Source of the DNA: CBDFGE01 sp965247055
GTDB taxonomy: Bacteria; Chloroflexota; Dehalococcoidia; Lucifugimonadales; JAGWBF01
Direction of reading: 5' to 3'
DNA length: 64,000 nucleotides
Assembly (NCBI GenBank): GCA_965247055.1
Contig: CBDFGE010000005.1
Span: 434,001 to 498,000, forward strand
Below, one piece after another: positions 42,870-52,514 of this stretch. Position 1 is the stretch's first letter. Each line of letters begins with the position of its first letter. Under the pieces are notes generated by a model that was not told the DNA's origin, ran no database searches, and was given only the letters and a program-made list of their open reading frames with translations. The translations under genes were made by a program, and so were the position numbers.

Positions 42870-45762
42870 CTACCGCCCAGGCAAGTCGATTTTGGCGGCC
42901 ACCTGTGCGGGATTCACGATAGTGTGGGCTCGTGCTTCGTTGTTGCTCAGGTCCGGGTCCAGCGTGCTGGTTGAAACCGACGCTGTATTGTCTCCGGAGT
43001 CCGACTGCATCGGCCCGCGCGACAAGATGTATCGTGACTGTATCGCCGTCCTCCATGCTGCCAAGGTTACAGTGGATACCCCCTGTCTGCTGGAAGCAGT
43101 CGCCGGAGGTTGATGTCGAGGAGACGTGGCTCATGAAGTTCGGCAGGAAGTCATCCACAAGGACGTTGGTTGCCTGGCCTGGCCCTCCGTTCGTTACAGT
43201 CAGGGTATAAGTTACGTTCTCGCCGATCCTGGCTGTCTCCCTGTCCCCGGTCTTAACGATCTCCACGTCGGCAGCCGGCTCAGTGGATGGTGGCGCTAGA
43301 ACAACGCTCGTCGCGTCGGGATGCGTTGCCGAGATCGCGAAGTTCGACAGAGGCGTCACAGGATCTATCCCCTGGACCAGGTGCAGCTCTGCGACGCCGT
43401 TCACCACCCTGGCCCTGCCGACGGGGATGCCGTCCAGCAAGACGGTTACCAGGGCACCGTTGATGGGATAAGCGATGCGCCACAGGTCTTGTTGACGCTG
43501 AAGAAGCTCCAGCACACTGGGGAGGATCAATAGAGGTTTGGCGGTCCATAGCTCGAGGGTTGGGTCGCCGAAGACGTGCCACATGACGATGTTGCCGTCG
43601 CTCTGACTGGAGCTGATGCTTCCTGCCGCTTGGGTCACCCCCACCTGGCCGGCCATGTAGGCCTTTCCGTAGTTGAGGATGTCGCCAAGGCGGACGATCC
43701 GGTCCGAGCTGCCGTCGCTGGGTAGAAGGTCGGGAAAGACGGCGTCGAAGAAGCCCCGGGTGATGGCGTTGTTGGCCCAGGTGGGGCTGTTGCGGGTGTC
43801 GCCCAGCACGCCCACTGCTCCGCCGCCGTCCTGTCGCAGGATCTGCTCGGCCCAGCCGCTGGCGCCGTCGAAGCGGCCGCTGGCGCAGTTGACGCTGAAG
43901 ATGACCGGTAGCAGCTCCCCGTTGGCCAGGCTGCCCAGGTCCGAGGTTCTGAAGGAGGGCTTTGACCATCCGCTGGAGCCGCCGTGGTCACGGTGGAGCA
44001 TGAGGAAGCGTCCGGCGTTGATGGCGTCGACGATATCCTGGATGCCGCCGTCCCAGGCAAACCCGCTAGTGCGATTGAGGTCCGAGGGCATGAGGGTGGT
44101 GTCGTAGTCACGGTCGGGGGTGGTGTTGCCGCTGTAGCTGGAGTTATAGGTGGTGTAGATTCGCTCCACCGTGTATCCCTCGCCCGTCAGGTGATCGCGG
44201 ACCAGCTCCGACGTCTCGATATAGGCCCGCATGTCCACCCCGTCGATGGTGGTCTCCGGAATCTCGACTCCGCCCAACTCGAATCCGCCGAAGGTGATGG
44301 GGTCCTGGCAGCACTGGAAGTAGGAGGCGAAGCTGATATTGTCGTAGAAGCTGGCGTCGGCCGGAGGCGTCTTCTCGTAGCCGATGGTCTTATCCACCAC
44401 GGTCTGGGCCTGTGTCAGGGTGCTCACTGGGATGCGGCCGATGGCCAGGTCGGGCATAATGTCGGCGTCGTCCATCAGCGCGTAGTCCAGGTCGGTGGCC
44501 GGGGTCTGGGTCCCGTACGTGCGGAAGGAGGGTGGTATCTCCGCATCGTCCCCCGGCAGCAGGACATAGGAAGGGCGAATGATACAGCCATCGTACCGGT
44601 CCCGGATGTACTGTTGTATCTCCTCTTTGGTGGTCCCGGCGTCGCCGGCATCGCTGCCCGTCTCCACCACCTTCGTGGAGATGCCCTTGGTGTTCTTCCA
44701 GGCCGCCAGGTCGTCGGCGGCGTCTCGGAAGGCGGGATCGGTGATGATCAGGTACTCGTTGCCTATGCACGCAAAGGTGGGAAGATCGGTGGGGTCTACG
44801 TACTGGAAGATGGCATCCTGGTTCAGCACCACCGAGTACAGGGACCGTGCGGACGGCTCGAAGGGGTTGTTGGCCCTTTCCGTGACGAAGTATCCAGAGC
44901 CGCCCTGGAACTGGAGCTCGTAGTCCACACCCTCGTAAACCCTCAGCTCCCTGGTCACCGGGTTGTACTGGGAGCAGGCCACGTTTATCTGGATCAGGTC
45001 CAGGTCTGTCATGCGCCCCAGATGAACCACCTGTACCACGTCCCTCGGAAAGAAGGCGTCGGTGGAATACGCCTTTGTATCCTTGACGAAGGGTGGGTCA
45101 CCAAACAACTCCTCCTCGGTCAGGTCCACGGGTGTCTCCTGAACCGGGTAGACATCCACGTCGTTAAGGACTCCCCGCAGTCGGGGCTCCGGGGCGAGGA
45201 AGCTGACCTGAGTGGCGCCGCCGGGGCCTCCTCGGGGTACCGCCGCCAGCCGGCGGTCCACACACGTCTCGGGCTGCCCGGAGCTGCCGGGCTCGCCGGC
45301 GACGGTGTCCAGGCCGGGCATCGCTACCCGCAGGTGGGGCCCATCGTGGGTCTGGACAGTTAGCAGTCGCGGTCTGGGGAATCGCATATTTACCATCAGG
45401 TGGGTGTTGTCCGACTCTGCCACATCCGCGGCCACAATAGCGGGGTCGGCGTCTTCTGTTCCCACTCCTACGAAGGTGACGGCGAAGCCGAAGGGCCCCT
45501 CACCGGGGGAATGGGCCAGATGCATCCTCACCCGGGCTCGGAACATCTCGCCTGGGCCGATGGTCCGCTGGTCGTCGTGCAGAGAATCCGCACCGGGATA
45601 TTCGGGATCGTCGCAGTTTTCGCCCCCGGCCAGCTCCAGGCCGCCTCGCACGGGGCCGAGATCGTCGGAGAAAACGTCTACTGCTAGGGTTGTGGGCGGG
45701 CCGAGACCCTGCTTGTCCGACCGGTTATGCATGTACACGCACTGGCTGTCGAAGGGCGACCC
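42870..45762 (-). pseudogene. Gingipain-type (C25) cysteine peptidase with DUF11 domain, main part
   Basis: About 960 residues after the IS256 border. A propeptide-like region is followed by ATDLDYALMDDADIMPDLAIGRIPV (in parts) and the peptidase core: catalytic His in LHRDHGGSSGW (codon 43984-43986) and Cys in FSVNCASGRFDG (codon 43885-43887). Then come an Ig-like segment and a DUF11 repeat beginning VEIVKTGDRETARIGENVTYTL (in parts). Near 43015 the frame changes: the DUF11 end SDSGDNTASVSTSTLDPDLSNN is in the next frame and ends at 42870. The signal peptide and first 65 residues are at 48399-48593. An extracellular protease, now broken. Confidence 0.75.
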
Positions 45763-45939
45763 AGTAGAGTCCCAGGAAGTGGTGTAACAAGAGGAGAGGG
45801 TCTGGATGAAGAGAGCCCACCACGTCATCCTTAGCGGGCAAAGACGAGCCTGAGAAAGGAGGACAACGGTGGTCAAGGAAAGGATGGACCTGCTTGAGCT
45901 AATGCGCAAGAGGGGAGTCGGTTCAAGTGGACCCCATGA

Positions 45940-46875
45940 TCAGGACAGCGGTGAGGCTAAAATAAGAGAGTCTACCGCTGGGGTGTCTTGTAAACCTTCA
46001 TCCGATGGTAAGGCTCGTGGATGTTCCAGTAAACACCTTTGTGGGCTCACTGCATGGAACACCTGACCCGGTGACCGATAGCCCAGGGCTTGATGGGGCC
46101 GCTCTTGGTTGTAGAAGGCCAGATAAGCCCCAATCCCCTTTCTGGCCTCAGTCCCATTTTGGTATGCCTTCAGGTACACCTCCTCGTACTTGATGCTGCG
46201 CCACAGCCGTTCCACGAAGACGTTGTCCATGCACCGGCCCCTGCCGTCCATGCTCACTTGAACGCCTTGCGCCAGCAGCATGCTGGTGAAGGCCTCGCTG
46301 GTGAACTGGCTGCCCTGGTCGGTGTTGAAGATCTGTGGCCGACCCTTGCTCAAGGCCTCTTCCAGAGCCGCAACACAGAAGTCTACCTCCAGGGTGTTGG
46401 ACAGCCGCCAGGCCAACACGTAGCGGCTGTGCCAGTCCATGATGGCCACCAAGTAGAGGAAACCCCGAGCCATGGGTATGTAGGTGATGTCGGTGGCCCA
46501 CACCTGGTTGACCCGGTTGATCTCCAGCCCCCTGAGCAAGTACGGATAGACCTTATGCCCTGGGTTTGGCTTGCTGGTGTTGGGACGCCGGTAGATGGCC
46601 TCCAGGCCTATCAGCTGCATCAGCCGGCGGACCCGCTTGCGGTTGACCTGGTGTCCGTGATTGCTGAGCCAGGCAGTCATCCTTCTGGAGCCGTAGAAAG
46701 GTGTCTTCAGGTACTGTTGGTCTATGAGGGCCATCAACTCCAAGTCCTCGGCGCCGGCCTCGGTTGGCAGGTAGTACAACGAGGAGCGGCTTCTACCCAG
46801 CAAGGCGCACTGGCGTACCAGAGACAGCTTCGGTTCTTCTCGGTCAATCATGGCCCGGCGTTGGGACCGGCTCAC
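45940..46875 (-). CDS. IS3-family OrfB transposase (copy G)
   Basis: 311 residues, intact DDE core; LGRSRSSLYY variant as in copy F. Confidence 0.9.
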   Translation of the reverse strand: MSRSQRRAMIDREEPKLSLVRQCALLGRSRSSLYYLPTEAGAEDLELMALIDQQYLKTPFYGSRRMTAWLSNHGHQVNRKRVRRLMQLIGLEAIYRRPNTSKPNPGHKVYPYLLRGLEINRVNQVWATDITYIPMARGFLYLVAIMDWHSRYVLAWRLSNTLEVDFCVAALEEALSKGRPQIFNTDQGSQFTSEAFTSMLLAQGVQVSMDGRGRCMDNVFVERLWRSIKYEEVYLKAYQNGTEARKGIGAYLAFYNQERPHQALGYRSPGQVFHAVSPQRCLLEHPRALPSDEGLQDTPAVDSLILASPLS

Positions 46876-47156
46876 AACCCGAAGCTCCGTGACAAAAAAT
46901 CCCGTTCCACCTTGAGCTGCCCAATCTGTTGGTAGAGCTGGGCAGTGAGGACCTCTTGGTCCTTCTCCTGGCGTCCACCACCATTTTCAAAGAGGTGCGG
47001 CGCCCCCTGAGTCAAGGCCTTCTTCCAGGCATGGATCTGGCTCGGGTGGACTTCAAACCGGCTGGCCAGCTCTGCAATGGTGTGCTCCCCCTGGAGCGCG
47101 GCCAAAGCCACTTTGGCCTTGAAGACTGGGCTGTGCTTCTTACGTGTTTGCTTCAT
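46872..47156 (-). CDS. IS3-family OrfA (copy G)
   Basis: 94 residues, intact; slippery T6G at its end. Confidence 0.9.
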   Translation of the reverse strand: MKQTRKKHSPVFKAKVALAALQGEHTIAELASRFEVHPSQIHAWKKALTQGAPHLFENGGGRQEKDQEVLTAQLYQQIGQLKVERDFLSRSFGL

Positions 47157-47235
47157 GTCCTGCTCCTTGTTTCCGTCCTATTTTAGGAGCGGGACTCTCT
47201 CTTAGCCACCTGTCCGAATTTTGGGGTCCACCTCA

Positions 47236-48348
47236 GAGATCATGGAGGCTGATGTGTCATCGAGGACCGGTGCTGGGTATGGAGAACGCAACCCTGAGCG
47301 GGTGACCCAGCGCAACGGGTACCGGTCTCGAGCATGGGACACTCGCGTAGGGACCATGGAGTTGCAGATACCCAAGCTCAGAGAGGGAAGCTACTTTCCG
47401 AGCCTGCTGGAGCCACGGCGTCGCAGCGAGCGAGCTCTGCTGGCGGTGATCCAGCAGGCGTATGTGGAGGGTGTATCGACGAGGCGAGTGGATGATCTGG
47501 TCAAGGCTCTTGGGTGCGAGGGTATCTCAAAGAGCCAAGTGTCGCGTATCTGCCAGGAGCTGGACGGGGTGGTGGAGAGCTTCCTGGGTCGGCCGCTGGA
47601 CGGCGGATCATATCCCTACCTGTGGCTGGACGCACTAACCCAGAAGGTCAGAGAGGCCGGTAGGATAGTCAACGTCAGCGTGGTGGTGGCGACGGCGGTC
47701 AATAGCGAGGGCAAGCGTGAGATCGTTGGGATGGACGTGGGTACCAGTGAAGACGGCGCCTTCTGGCTGGCCTTCCTGCGCTCACTGGTCGCCAGGGGCC
47801 TCGGCGGGGTGGAACTGGTGGTATCGGACGCTCATCAGGGACTCAGGGATGCCATCGCAACTGTCTTCGGTGGGGCCAGTTGGCAGCGGTGCCGCACCCA
47901 CTTCATGACCAACCTGCTCACTCGGGTCCCCAGGAGCGCTCAGCCCTGGGTGGCCACCATGGTACGCACCATCTACCAGCAGCCGTCCCCTCAGGAGGTG
48001 CATGCCCAACTCGAGCGGGTGATTGCTCAGCTCCAGGACCCGTTCCCACAGGGCGCCTCTCGACTGGACGAGGCTGGACCCGACGTCCTGGCCTTCTCCA
48101 GCTTCCCCGTCGCCCACTGGAAGAAGATCTGGTCCAACAACCCCCTGGAGCGTCTCAACAAGGAGATACGGCGCCGCACCGATGTGGTGGGCATCTTCCC
48201 TAACCGCCCAGCTGTCCGTCGCCTGGTCGGCGCCGTCCTAGCTGAGCAGCACGACGAGTGGGCCGTCGGCCGTCGATACATGACACAGGAGGTAACCACC
48301 TCCAACGAAGCTCTACCCAGAGCCGAACTCGCAGAGGCAGCGGCCTAG
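47236..48348 (+). pseudogene. IS256-family transposase (copy 5), interrupted
   Basis: The first 17 codons are left at 45869-45922 (VKERMDLLELMRKRGV); IS3 copy G and a 50-bp loss separate them from EIMEADVSSRTG. The rest is uninterrupted with SEDGAFW and NNPLERLNKE, that is, with the Glu retained. Confidence 0.85.
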
Positions 48349-48398
48349 ACGATATCAACAGGATGACGTACTCTTACACCACTCTATGGGACGTGACC

Positions 48399-48593
48399 GG
48401 CGACCACGCCCTCGGGGTCGTAGGTCACCGCGATGTTCTCCGTGGCCAGCTCTACACCTGCCACGAAGCTGGCGGTGGCCGGCACTGTCTTCACTGCCTG
48501 GGTCATGATGGCGTAGACTATCCCCGCAGGCGCCAGTATGGCCGCAATGGCAACGAGCACGACCTTCCAACGTTTCCCGAAACCGCTTATCAT
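48399..48593 (-). pseudogene. C25 peptidase, N-terminal part with signal peptide
   Basis: ATG 48593 stands one base before the preceding stop region (TAACATG) with GAGGAACGAGG upstream. It encodes ISGFGKRWKVVLVAIAAILA, a clear export signal, then VKTVPATASFVAGVELATEN and TYDPEGVVA up to the IS256 border. It continues at 45762 after the insertion, with a one-base difference in phase at the junction. The TAACATG arrangement couples it to the dockerin-like gene. Confidence 0.7.
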
Positions 48594-48594
48594 G

Positions 48595-48966
48595 TTAGCC
48601 TCGTTCCTCAAATTCTGACCCTACTATAGCCACATCCAGCACGTTGACCTGGCCGTCCAGGTTGACGTCGCCGAAGGCAAAGGCTGCCCTCACATCTCCC
48701 GAGGGGACAGGGCGTGCCAGGTGGCGGGCCACCACCCTCAGGTCCTTCCTGTCCACCCGAAGATCGAGGTTGACGTCCCCTAGGCTGGCGACCAGCAGAC
48801 TGCCCTTCACTGGCCGCTGAACCTGGGCAAACTCGGACATCGCGAAACTCAAGCCAAGACCCACCGCAAGAACCAGACAGACTAGGAGGAGGCGGAGATA
48901 GCGACGGGCCGAACCCCTGGGGTGTTCACGAGTGTCATCGCCGCTTTTATACCATACGGTGCACAT
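48595..48966 (-). CDS. Exported protein with dockerin type I-like domain
   Basis: About 123 residues from ATG 48966 (a GTG at 49107 is possible). A membrane/signal segment RYLRLLLVCLVLAVGLGLSF is followed by two F-hand calcium-binding repeats, GDVNLDLRVDRKDLRVV and GDVNLDGQVNVLDVAIV, separated by about 20 residues: a type I dockerin. Dockerins bind cohesins in enzyme complexes or on cell surfaces; no cohesin is seen here. It is directly followed by and coupled to the C25 peptidase gene, so the two probably act together outside the cell. Confidence 0.7.
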   Translation of the reverse strand: MCTVWYKSGDDTREHPRGSARRYLRLLLVCLVLAVGLGLSFAMSEFAQVQRPVKGSLLVASLGDVNLDLRVDRKDLRVVARHLARPVPSGDVRAAFAFGDVNLDGQVNVLDVAIVGSEFEERG

Positions 48967-49078
48967 ATGAGCAAGCCACGTGACGGAACCGACGAGGTAT
49001 TCCCGGTCTGACGGGCTGGCCGCAATAGCCACATCGAAAGCGGTATAGGATCTTGGGGCATGACCGGGATAGAGAGGA

Positions 49079-49123
49079 AGAGTCCCATCGAGCTGGGGGG
49101 CTAACACAGCTTGATGGGACTCT
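49079..49123 (-). terminator. Long hairpin terminator
   Basis: A 17-bp stem, AGAGTCCCATCGAGCTG (49079-49095) against 49107-49123 with one G-T pair, loop 11 bases, T-rich on the plus side (TTTACTAG). It separates the ABC genes from the dockerin-peptidase unit. Confidence 0.7.
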
Positions 49124-49425
49124 TTACTAGTCCAAGATACACCGGCACCTTCCGGACGATCAGTGACCTACGCCGCGCACCAAGTGTGATCATCGGCACA
49201 TTTTCTCCGGAGGCGGTCCTTCCCTGATATCCGCTCCCCACGCAAACAGCCGGACCCCGGCCCTACGGCAGGCTGGAGTCCCGGTTTCGCGCGCCCGTGG
49301 GCGCACCGGAGCCGTGACGGCTTGTGGGATCGGTGGATGTTGACAACCCGCGCCTGGAGACACCTCTGTTGTCGCCGGGAGGTGGAGCCGGGCCCTTTGA
49401 TGCTGCCTTGAAGCGAGGACGGGAT
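49124..49425. other. Intergenic stretch without recognised gene
   Basis: About 300 bases between the hairpin and the end of the ABC permease. Frames on both strands are short and show no family-like text. Contains several GC-rich short palindromes (for example CCGGCCCTACGG region) but nothing assignable. Confidence 0.5.
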
Positions 49426-50190
49426 CTAAGAGGTGGCGCGCCGGTAAACCCAGGTAGCCGCGGTTAGCATGGTCGCTGTTACCGCCAAGAGCACCCAGAG
49501 GCCGGGCAGAATAGTATCCCACTCCCAGCCTTCGATGATGATGGTCCGAACCATGACCATGATGTAGTCCACTGGGTTCAAGGTGACGGCTATCTTGAAC
49601 CAGCCCGACAACAGGTCCTTGGGCATAAAGGCGGTGGTCAAGAAGGCCAGGGGCATGAACAGGAGCCAGCTGTTCTGGGTCACCTGTACGCTCTTGGTCC
49701 GGAGCGCGATGATCAGTCCCAGGCACGCCATCGCGATCCCGAAGGTAGTTGCCACGACGATGACCGCCAGCACCCCCAGCACACCTGCTTTAAAAGTAAC
49801 CCCAAAGGCGTAGGCCAGTGCGATGATTACCACGACTTGCAGGAAGGCCCTTGTACCGGACACCAGCAGGGCGCCCATCAGTATGGAGAAGCGGTTTACG
49901 GGTGCTAAAAGCAGCTTGTCGAAGTATCCGGAAAGGATGTCGGTCAACAGGGCGAAGGCCACATCGGAGCCATTGAACACGACCGCCATGATAACGATCA
50001 TGCCAGTGAGATAGGCTTGGTAGTCGTCCGAAGGGAAGCCTGCAAGCTGGGTCATGCCGCCCAGAGGTGCCCCAAAGAAGAGGAAGAAGAACACGGACAT
50101 CAACAGGGTCGATATCACGGCAGCGGGTTGGGCGAGCCAGGTCTTGAGGTTGCGCAGATATATGAAATAGGTCTCCCTGGCGATGGCCAT
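49426..50190 (-). CDS. ABC-2 type transporter permease
   Basis: 254 residues, six hydrophobic helices: VISTLLMSVFFFLFFGAPL, YLTGMIVIMAVVFNGSDVAF, the GTRAFLQVVVIIALAYAFGV and VLAVIVVATTFGIAMACLGL stretches, LLFMPLAFLTTAFMP with the family's LPxxLxxx-like turn (MPKDLLSGWFKIAVTLNPVDY), and a last helix near 235. It is the DrrB-type partner of the ATPase gene ending 4 bases upstream. The pair should export a hydrophobic compound or drug, or a lipid. Confidence 0.88.
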   Translation of the reverse strand: MAIARETYFIYLRNLKTWLAQPAAVISTLLMSVFFFLFFGAPLGGMTQLAGFPSDDYQAYLTGMIVIMAVVFNGSDVAFALLTDILSGYFDKLLLAPVNRFSILMGALLVSGTRAFLQVVVIIALAYAFGVTFKAGVLGVLAVIVVATTFGIAMACLGLIIALRTKSVQVTQNSWLLFMPLAFLTTAFMPKDLLSGWFKIAVTLNPVDYIMVMVRTIIIEGWEWDTILPGLWVLLAVTATMLTAATWVYRRATS

Positions 50191-50194
50191 CTTT

Positions 50195-51235
50195 CTACCT
50201 CCTCCTACTGAGACCCATCCACGGGCGCATCATCCGGTCCGCCTCGTCTCCGGAGGCCTCCTCGGAGCGGATCGTTCGGCCGGTGTGCTTGAGGAATACG
50301 TCGTCCAGTGTGGGGCTGGCCACCGAGAGGCTGGCAACAGGAATAAGGTTCTCGTGCAGGAGCGTTACAAGGTCAGGCACGGCGGCACTGCCGTCTCTTA
50401 CCGTTATGGCGATACTGGAGTCCATGCTGCTCACACTGTCGACGTAGCTCCGTCTCTTCACAAGCTCCTCGGCCCTCTTGGTTAGCGCTCCATCCGCTTC
50501 GTTGCCCGCGGAGTCGAGGGTGACGTGGACCACATCGCCTCCCACCTCGGCCTTGAGGGACCGCGGCGATCCCCCGGCGACGATCTGCCCGCGGTCGATT
50601 ATGGCGATACTCTGGCAGAGGCGGTCTGCCTCCTCCATCATCTGCGTCGTGAGCAGAATGGTCACACCCTGCTTATTAAGCTGGATGAGGTGCTCCCACA
50701 TGGCAAGGCGGCTCTGGGGGTCCAGGCCGACGGTGGGCTCGTCCAGGAACAGGAGCGAAGGGCCGTGCATGAGAGCTGCTACGAGATCGATGCGCCGGCG
50801 CATCCCACCGGAGTAGGTGCCCACCTTTCGCCTCGCAACGGAGGTGAGGCCCACCAGCTCAAGCAATTCATCGGCTCGGCGCCGAGCCTCCTGTCGAGGC
50901 AGGCCGTATAACACTCCTTGAAGGACAAGGAAGTCTTTCCCCGTCGCCAGGTCGTCCAGCCCTACCTCCTGCATCGCGAAGCCAATGTTCCTGCGCACGT
51001 CCTTGGCATGCTTATCAACATCGTAGCCTGCTACGGTAACGCGACCAGACGTCTTTCGAAGAAGGGTTGAGAGTATCTTCATGGCGGTGGTCTTGCCCGC
51101 TCCGTTGGGCCCCAGGAATCCGAAGAACTTCCCCCGGTCGACGGTAAAGTCGATCCCCGTGACCGCCCGGGTCCCGTCGGGGTAGACCTTTACCAGGTCC
51201 TCTACCACGACCATCTTTTCGCTACCAGACAACGC
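50195..51235 (-). CDS. ABC transporter ATP-binding protein (DrrA-like)
   Basis: Walker A GPNGAGKTT, Q-loop FAMQEVGLDDLATGKDFL, signature YSGGMRRRIDLVAAL and Walker B LLFLDEPTVGLD are all present, followed by the H-loop (TTQMMEEADRLCQ). The C-terminal 100 residues form the DrrA-type extension (DUF4162-like) with VASPTLDDVFLKHTGR. The start is uncertain: TTG 51235 has GGAGG 8 bases before it; GTG 51247 and ATG 51214 are alternatives. Four bases separate it from the permease gene. Confidence 0.88.
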   Translation of the reverse strand, partial: ALSGSEKMVVVEDLVKVYPDGTRAVTGIDFTVDRGKFFGFLGPNGAGKTTAMKILSTLLRKTSGRVTVAGYDVDKHAKDVRRNIGFAMQEVGLDDLATGKDFLVLQGVLYGLPRQEARRRADELLELVGLTSVARRKVGTYSGGMRRRIDLVAALMHGPSLLFLDEPTVGLDPQSRLAMWEHLIQLNKQGVTILLTTQMMEEADRLCQSIAIIDRGQIVAGGSPRSLKAEVGGDVVHVTLDSAGNEADGALTKRAEELVKRRSYVDSVSSMDSSIAITVRDGSAAVPDLVTLLHENLIPVASLSVASPTLDDVFLKHTGRTIRSEEASGDEADRMMRPWMGLSRRR

Positions 51236-51247
51236 GAGTCCCTCCAC

Positions 51248-51600
51248 GTGCAGATACCTCTTCTGTTGGTGGCGCTGCTCCCAGACTTTCCTCGGGCGCT
51301 ACGTCCATGGTCCTCAACAGCACAAGGCAGTGGTAGACCAGAATACACCCGTACGCCAGTCTATGGGAAGCCAGCGGATGACGGCTTGGGCGGTACTACC
51401 CATGAGCATCACAATCGGAGCTTTCAGGATACGATGCTGCTCGTTTCCATAATCCCCCTTTCAGAACGCATTTCATCGCGGCCACATGATAATATAGGTG
51501 GGAGCTATGCGTCCCTTCCAGCCTGCGGGGGACAGGTACGCTACGCGTACCGGGGCCGGTGAGGGCTGCGGCTGACACCAGAGTTTGCAAGGGGTTGACC
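51248..51600. other. Divergent intergenic region
   Basis: About 350 bases between the leftward ABC operon and the rightward hydrolase. No gene is supported. It must hold both promoters, but I see no convincing -35/-10 pair. Confidence 0.5.
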
Positions 51601-52446
51601 ATGACGTTTCCGATCGTTAGCTACGCCGACTGGGTGAAGAAGGGGCAGTTCGCCCAGCTGGAAGATGGCAAGGTGTTCTATGTCCACCAGGGGGAGGGAT
51701 TCCCCGTAATCATGCTCCACTTTTTTGGTGGCAACTCCTGGTGGTTCTGCCGCGTTCTGGACACCTTCGCCGAGCGCTTTAGCATCTATGCGGTGGACCT
51801 CCCCGGCTGCGCCCAGTCCGAAACACCCGATCTGCCATATGATGTGCCCGATTTCGCCAGCGCAATAGTGGAGTTCATGGATAAGCTGGGTATCGAGAAG
51901 GCCCATCTTGTGGGAAACAGTGGGGGCTCCTTGATGGGTGCGGAAGTTGCCGCCACCAGGCCTTCGCGGGTCGGCAAGCTGGTGCTGGAGATGCTGCCCA
52001 CCTGGCCCAGGTCGCAGGCAAAGGCCCTGTGGCGAGATAGGTACAGCAACTACCTGGACGAAGAGCACCCCCGAAGGCCCTACGAGAACTTCGACGGGTG
52101 GGTTAGGAATAGCGAGTATTTCGGGGAGCTGGACGACGAGACGCGGGAGATGGCGATCCGGCGCATGGCCCAGGACTTCATGGACCACGCGCCCTGGATG
52201 CTTAGCATGGTGAGGGGTGGGGGCCTACGTTACGATGTGATCAGCCGGCTCCACCTCGTCCAGAGCCCCACGTTGATCATCGATGGGGACAAGCTCCATG
52301 CCCATCACCGGCAAACGCCCCGGGAAAAGGTGACCTCGGCCCTCCGGGAATCCAGGCTGGAGAACATACCTGGCTCGGCCAACAGGTCCGCTTTCGAGCA
52401 GCCGAAGCTGTATACCAAGGCGGTCCTGGAGTTCCTGGAGGCGTAG
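51601..52446 (+). CDS. Alpha/beta hydrolase
   Basis: 281 residues from ATG 51601 (AAGGGG 9 bases upstream; an in-frame upstream start at 51559 lacks a site). Oxyanion-region HFFGGNSWW, nucleophile Ser107 in GNSGGS, acid Asp in IIDGDKLHAHH and a candidate base His in that segment or later; the usual late GH motif is replaced by NIPGSANRSAFEQP, so the catalytic His is not evident. Substrate unknown. Confidence 0.8.
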   Translation: MTFPIVSYADWVKKGQFAQLEDGKVFYVHQGEGFPVIMLHFFGGNSWWFCRVLDTFAERFSIYAVDLPGCAQSETPDLPYDVPDFASAIVEFMDKLGIEKAHLVGNSGGSLMGAEVAATRPSRVGKLVLEMLPTWPRSQAKALWRDRYSNYLDEEHPRRPYENFDGWVRNSEYFGELDDETREMAIRRMAQDFMDHAPWMLSMVRGGGLRYDVISRLHLVQSPTLIIDGDKLHAHHRQTPREKVTSALRESRLENIPGSANRSAFEQPKLYTKAVLEFLEA

Positions 52447-52514
52447 CTGCGGGAGGGGACTACGGTGTAGTCTCTCCCATATCCGTACCGGAGCGTCTGG
52501 ACCAGCCCCGGTCC

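Larger units (their letters stand above)
45923..47235 (-). mobile_element. IS3-family element, copy G (complete, 1313 bp)
   Basis: Leftward, inside IS256 copy 5 between GAGTCGGT and GAGATCATGG. No 3-bp duplication; insertion was accompanied by a deletion of IS256 sequence. Confidence 0.92.
45763..48398 (+). mobile_element. IS256-family element, copy 5, interrupted by IS3 copy G
   Basis: IS256 parts are 45763-45922 and 47236-48398. Flanks GGCGACCC (45755-45762) and GGCGACCA (48399-48406) agree at 7 of 8 bases. About 50 bp of IS256 are missing where IS3 sits. It splits the C25 peptidase gene. Confidence 0.88.

Noticed and set aside
43984..45363. 459-residue open frame on the plus strand
   Set aside because: It lies exactly antisense to the C25 peptidase, which has clear catalytic motifs; the plus frame has low-complexity, family-less text caused by GC-rich codon shadows.
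49124..49425. Open frame of 178 residues on the minus strand through this gap
   Set aside because: It is mostly a shadow of the ABC permease in another frame, with composition unlike the neighbouring genes and no ribosome binding site.
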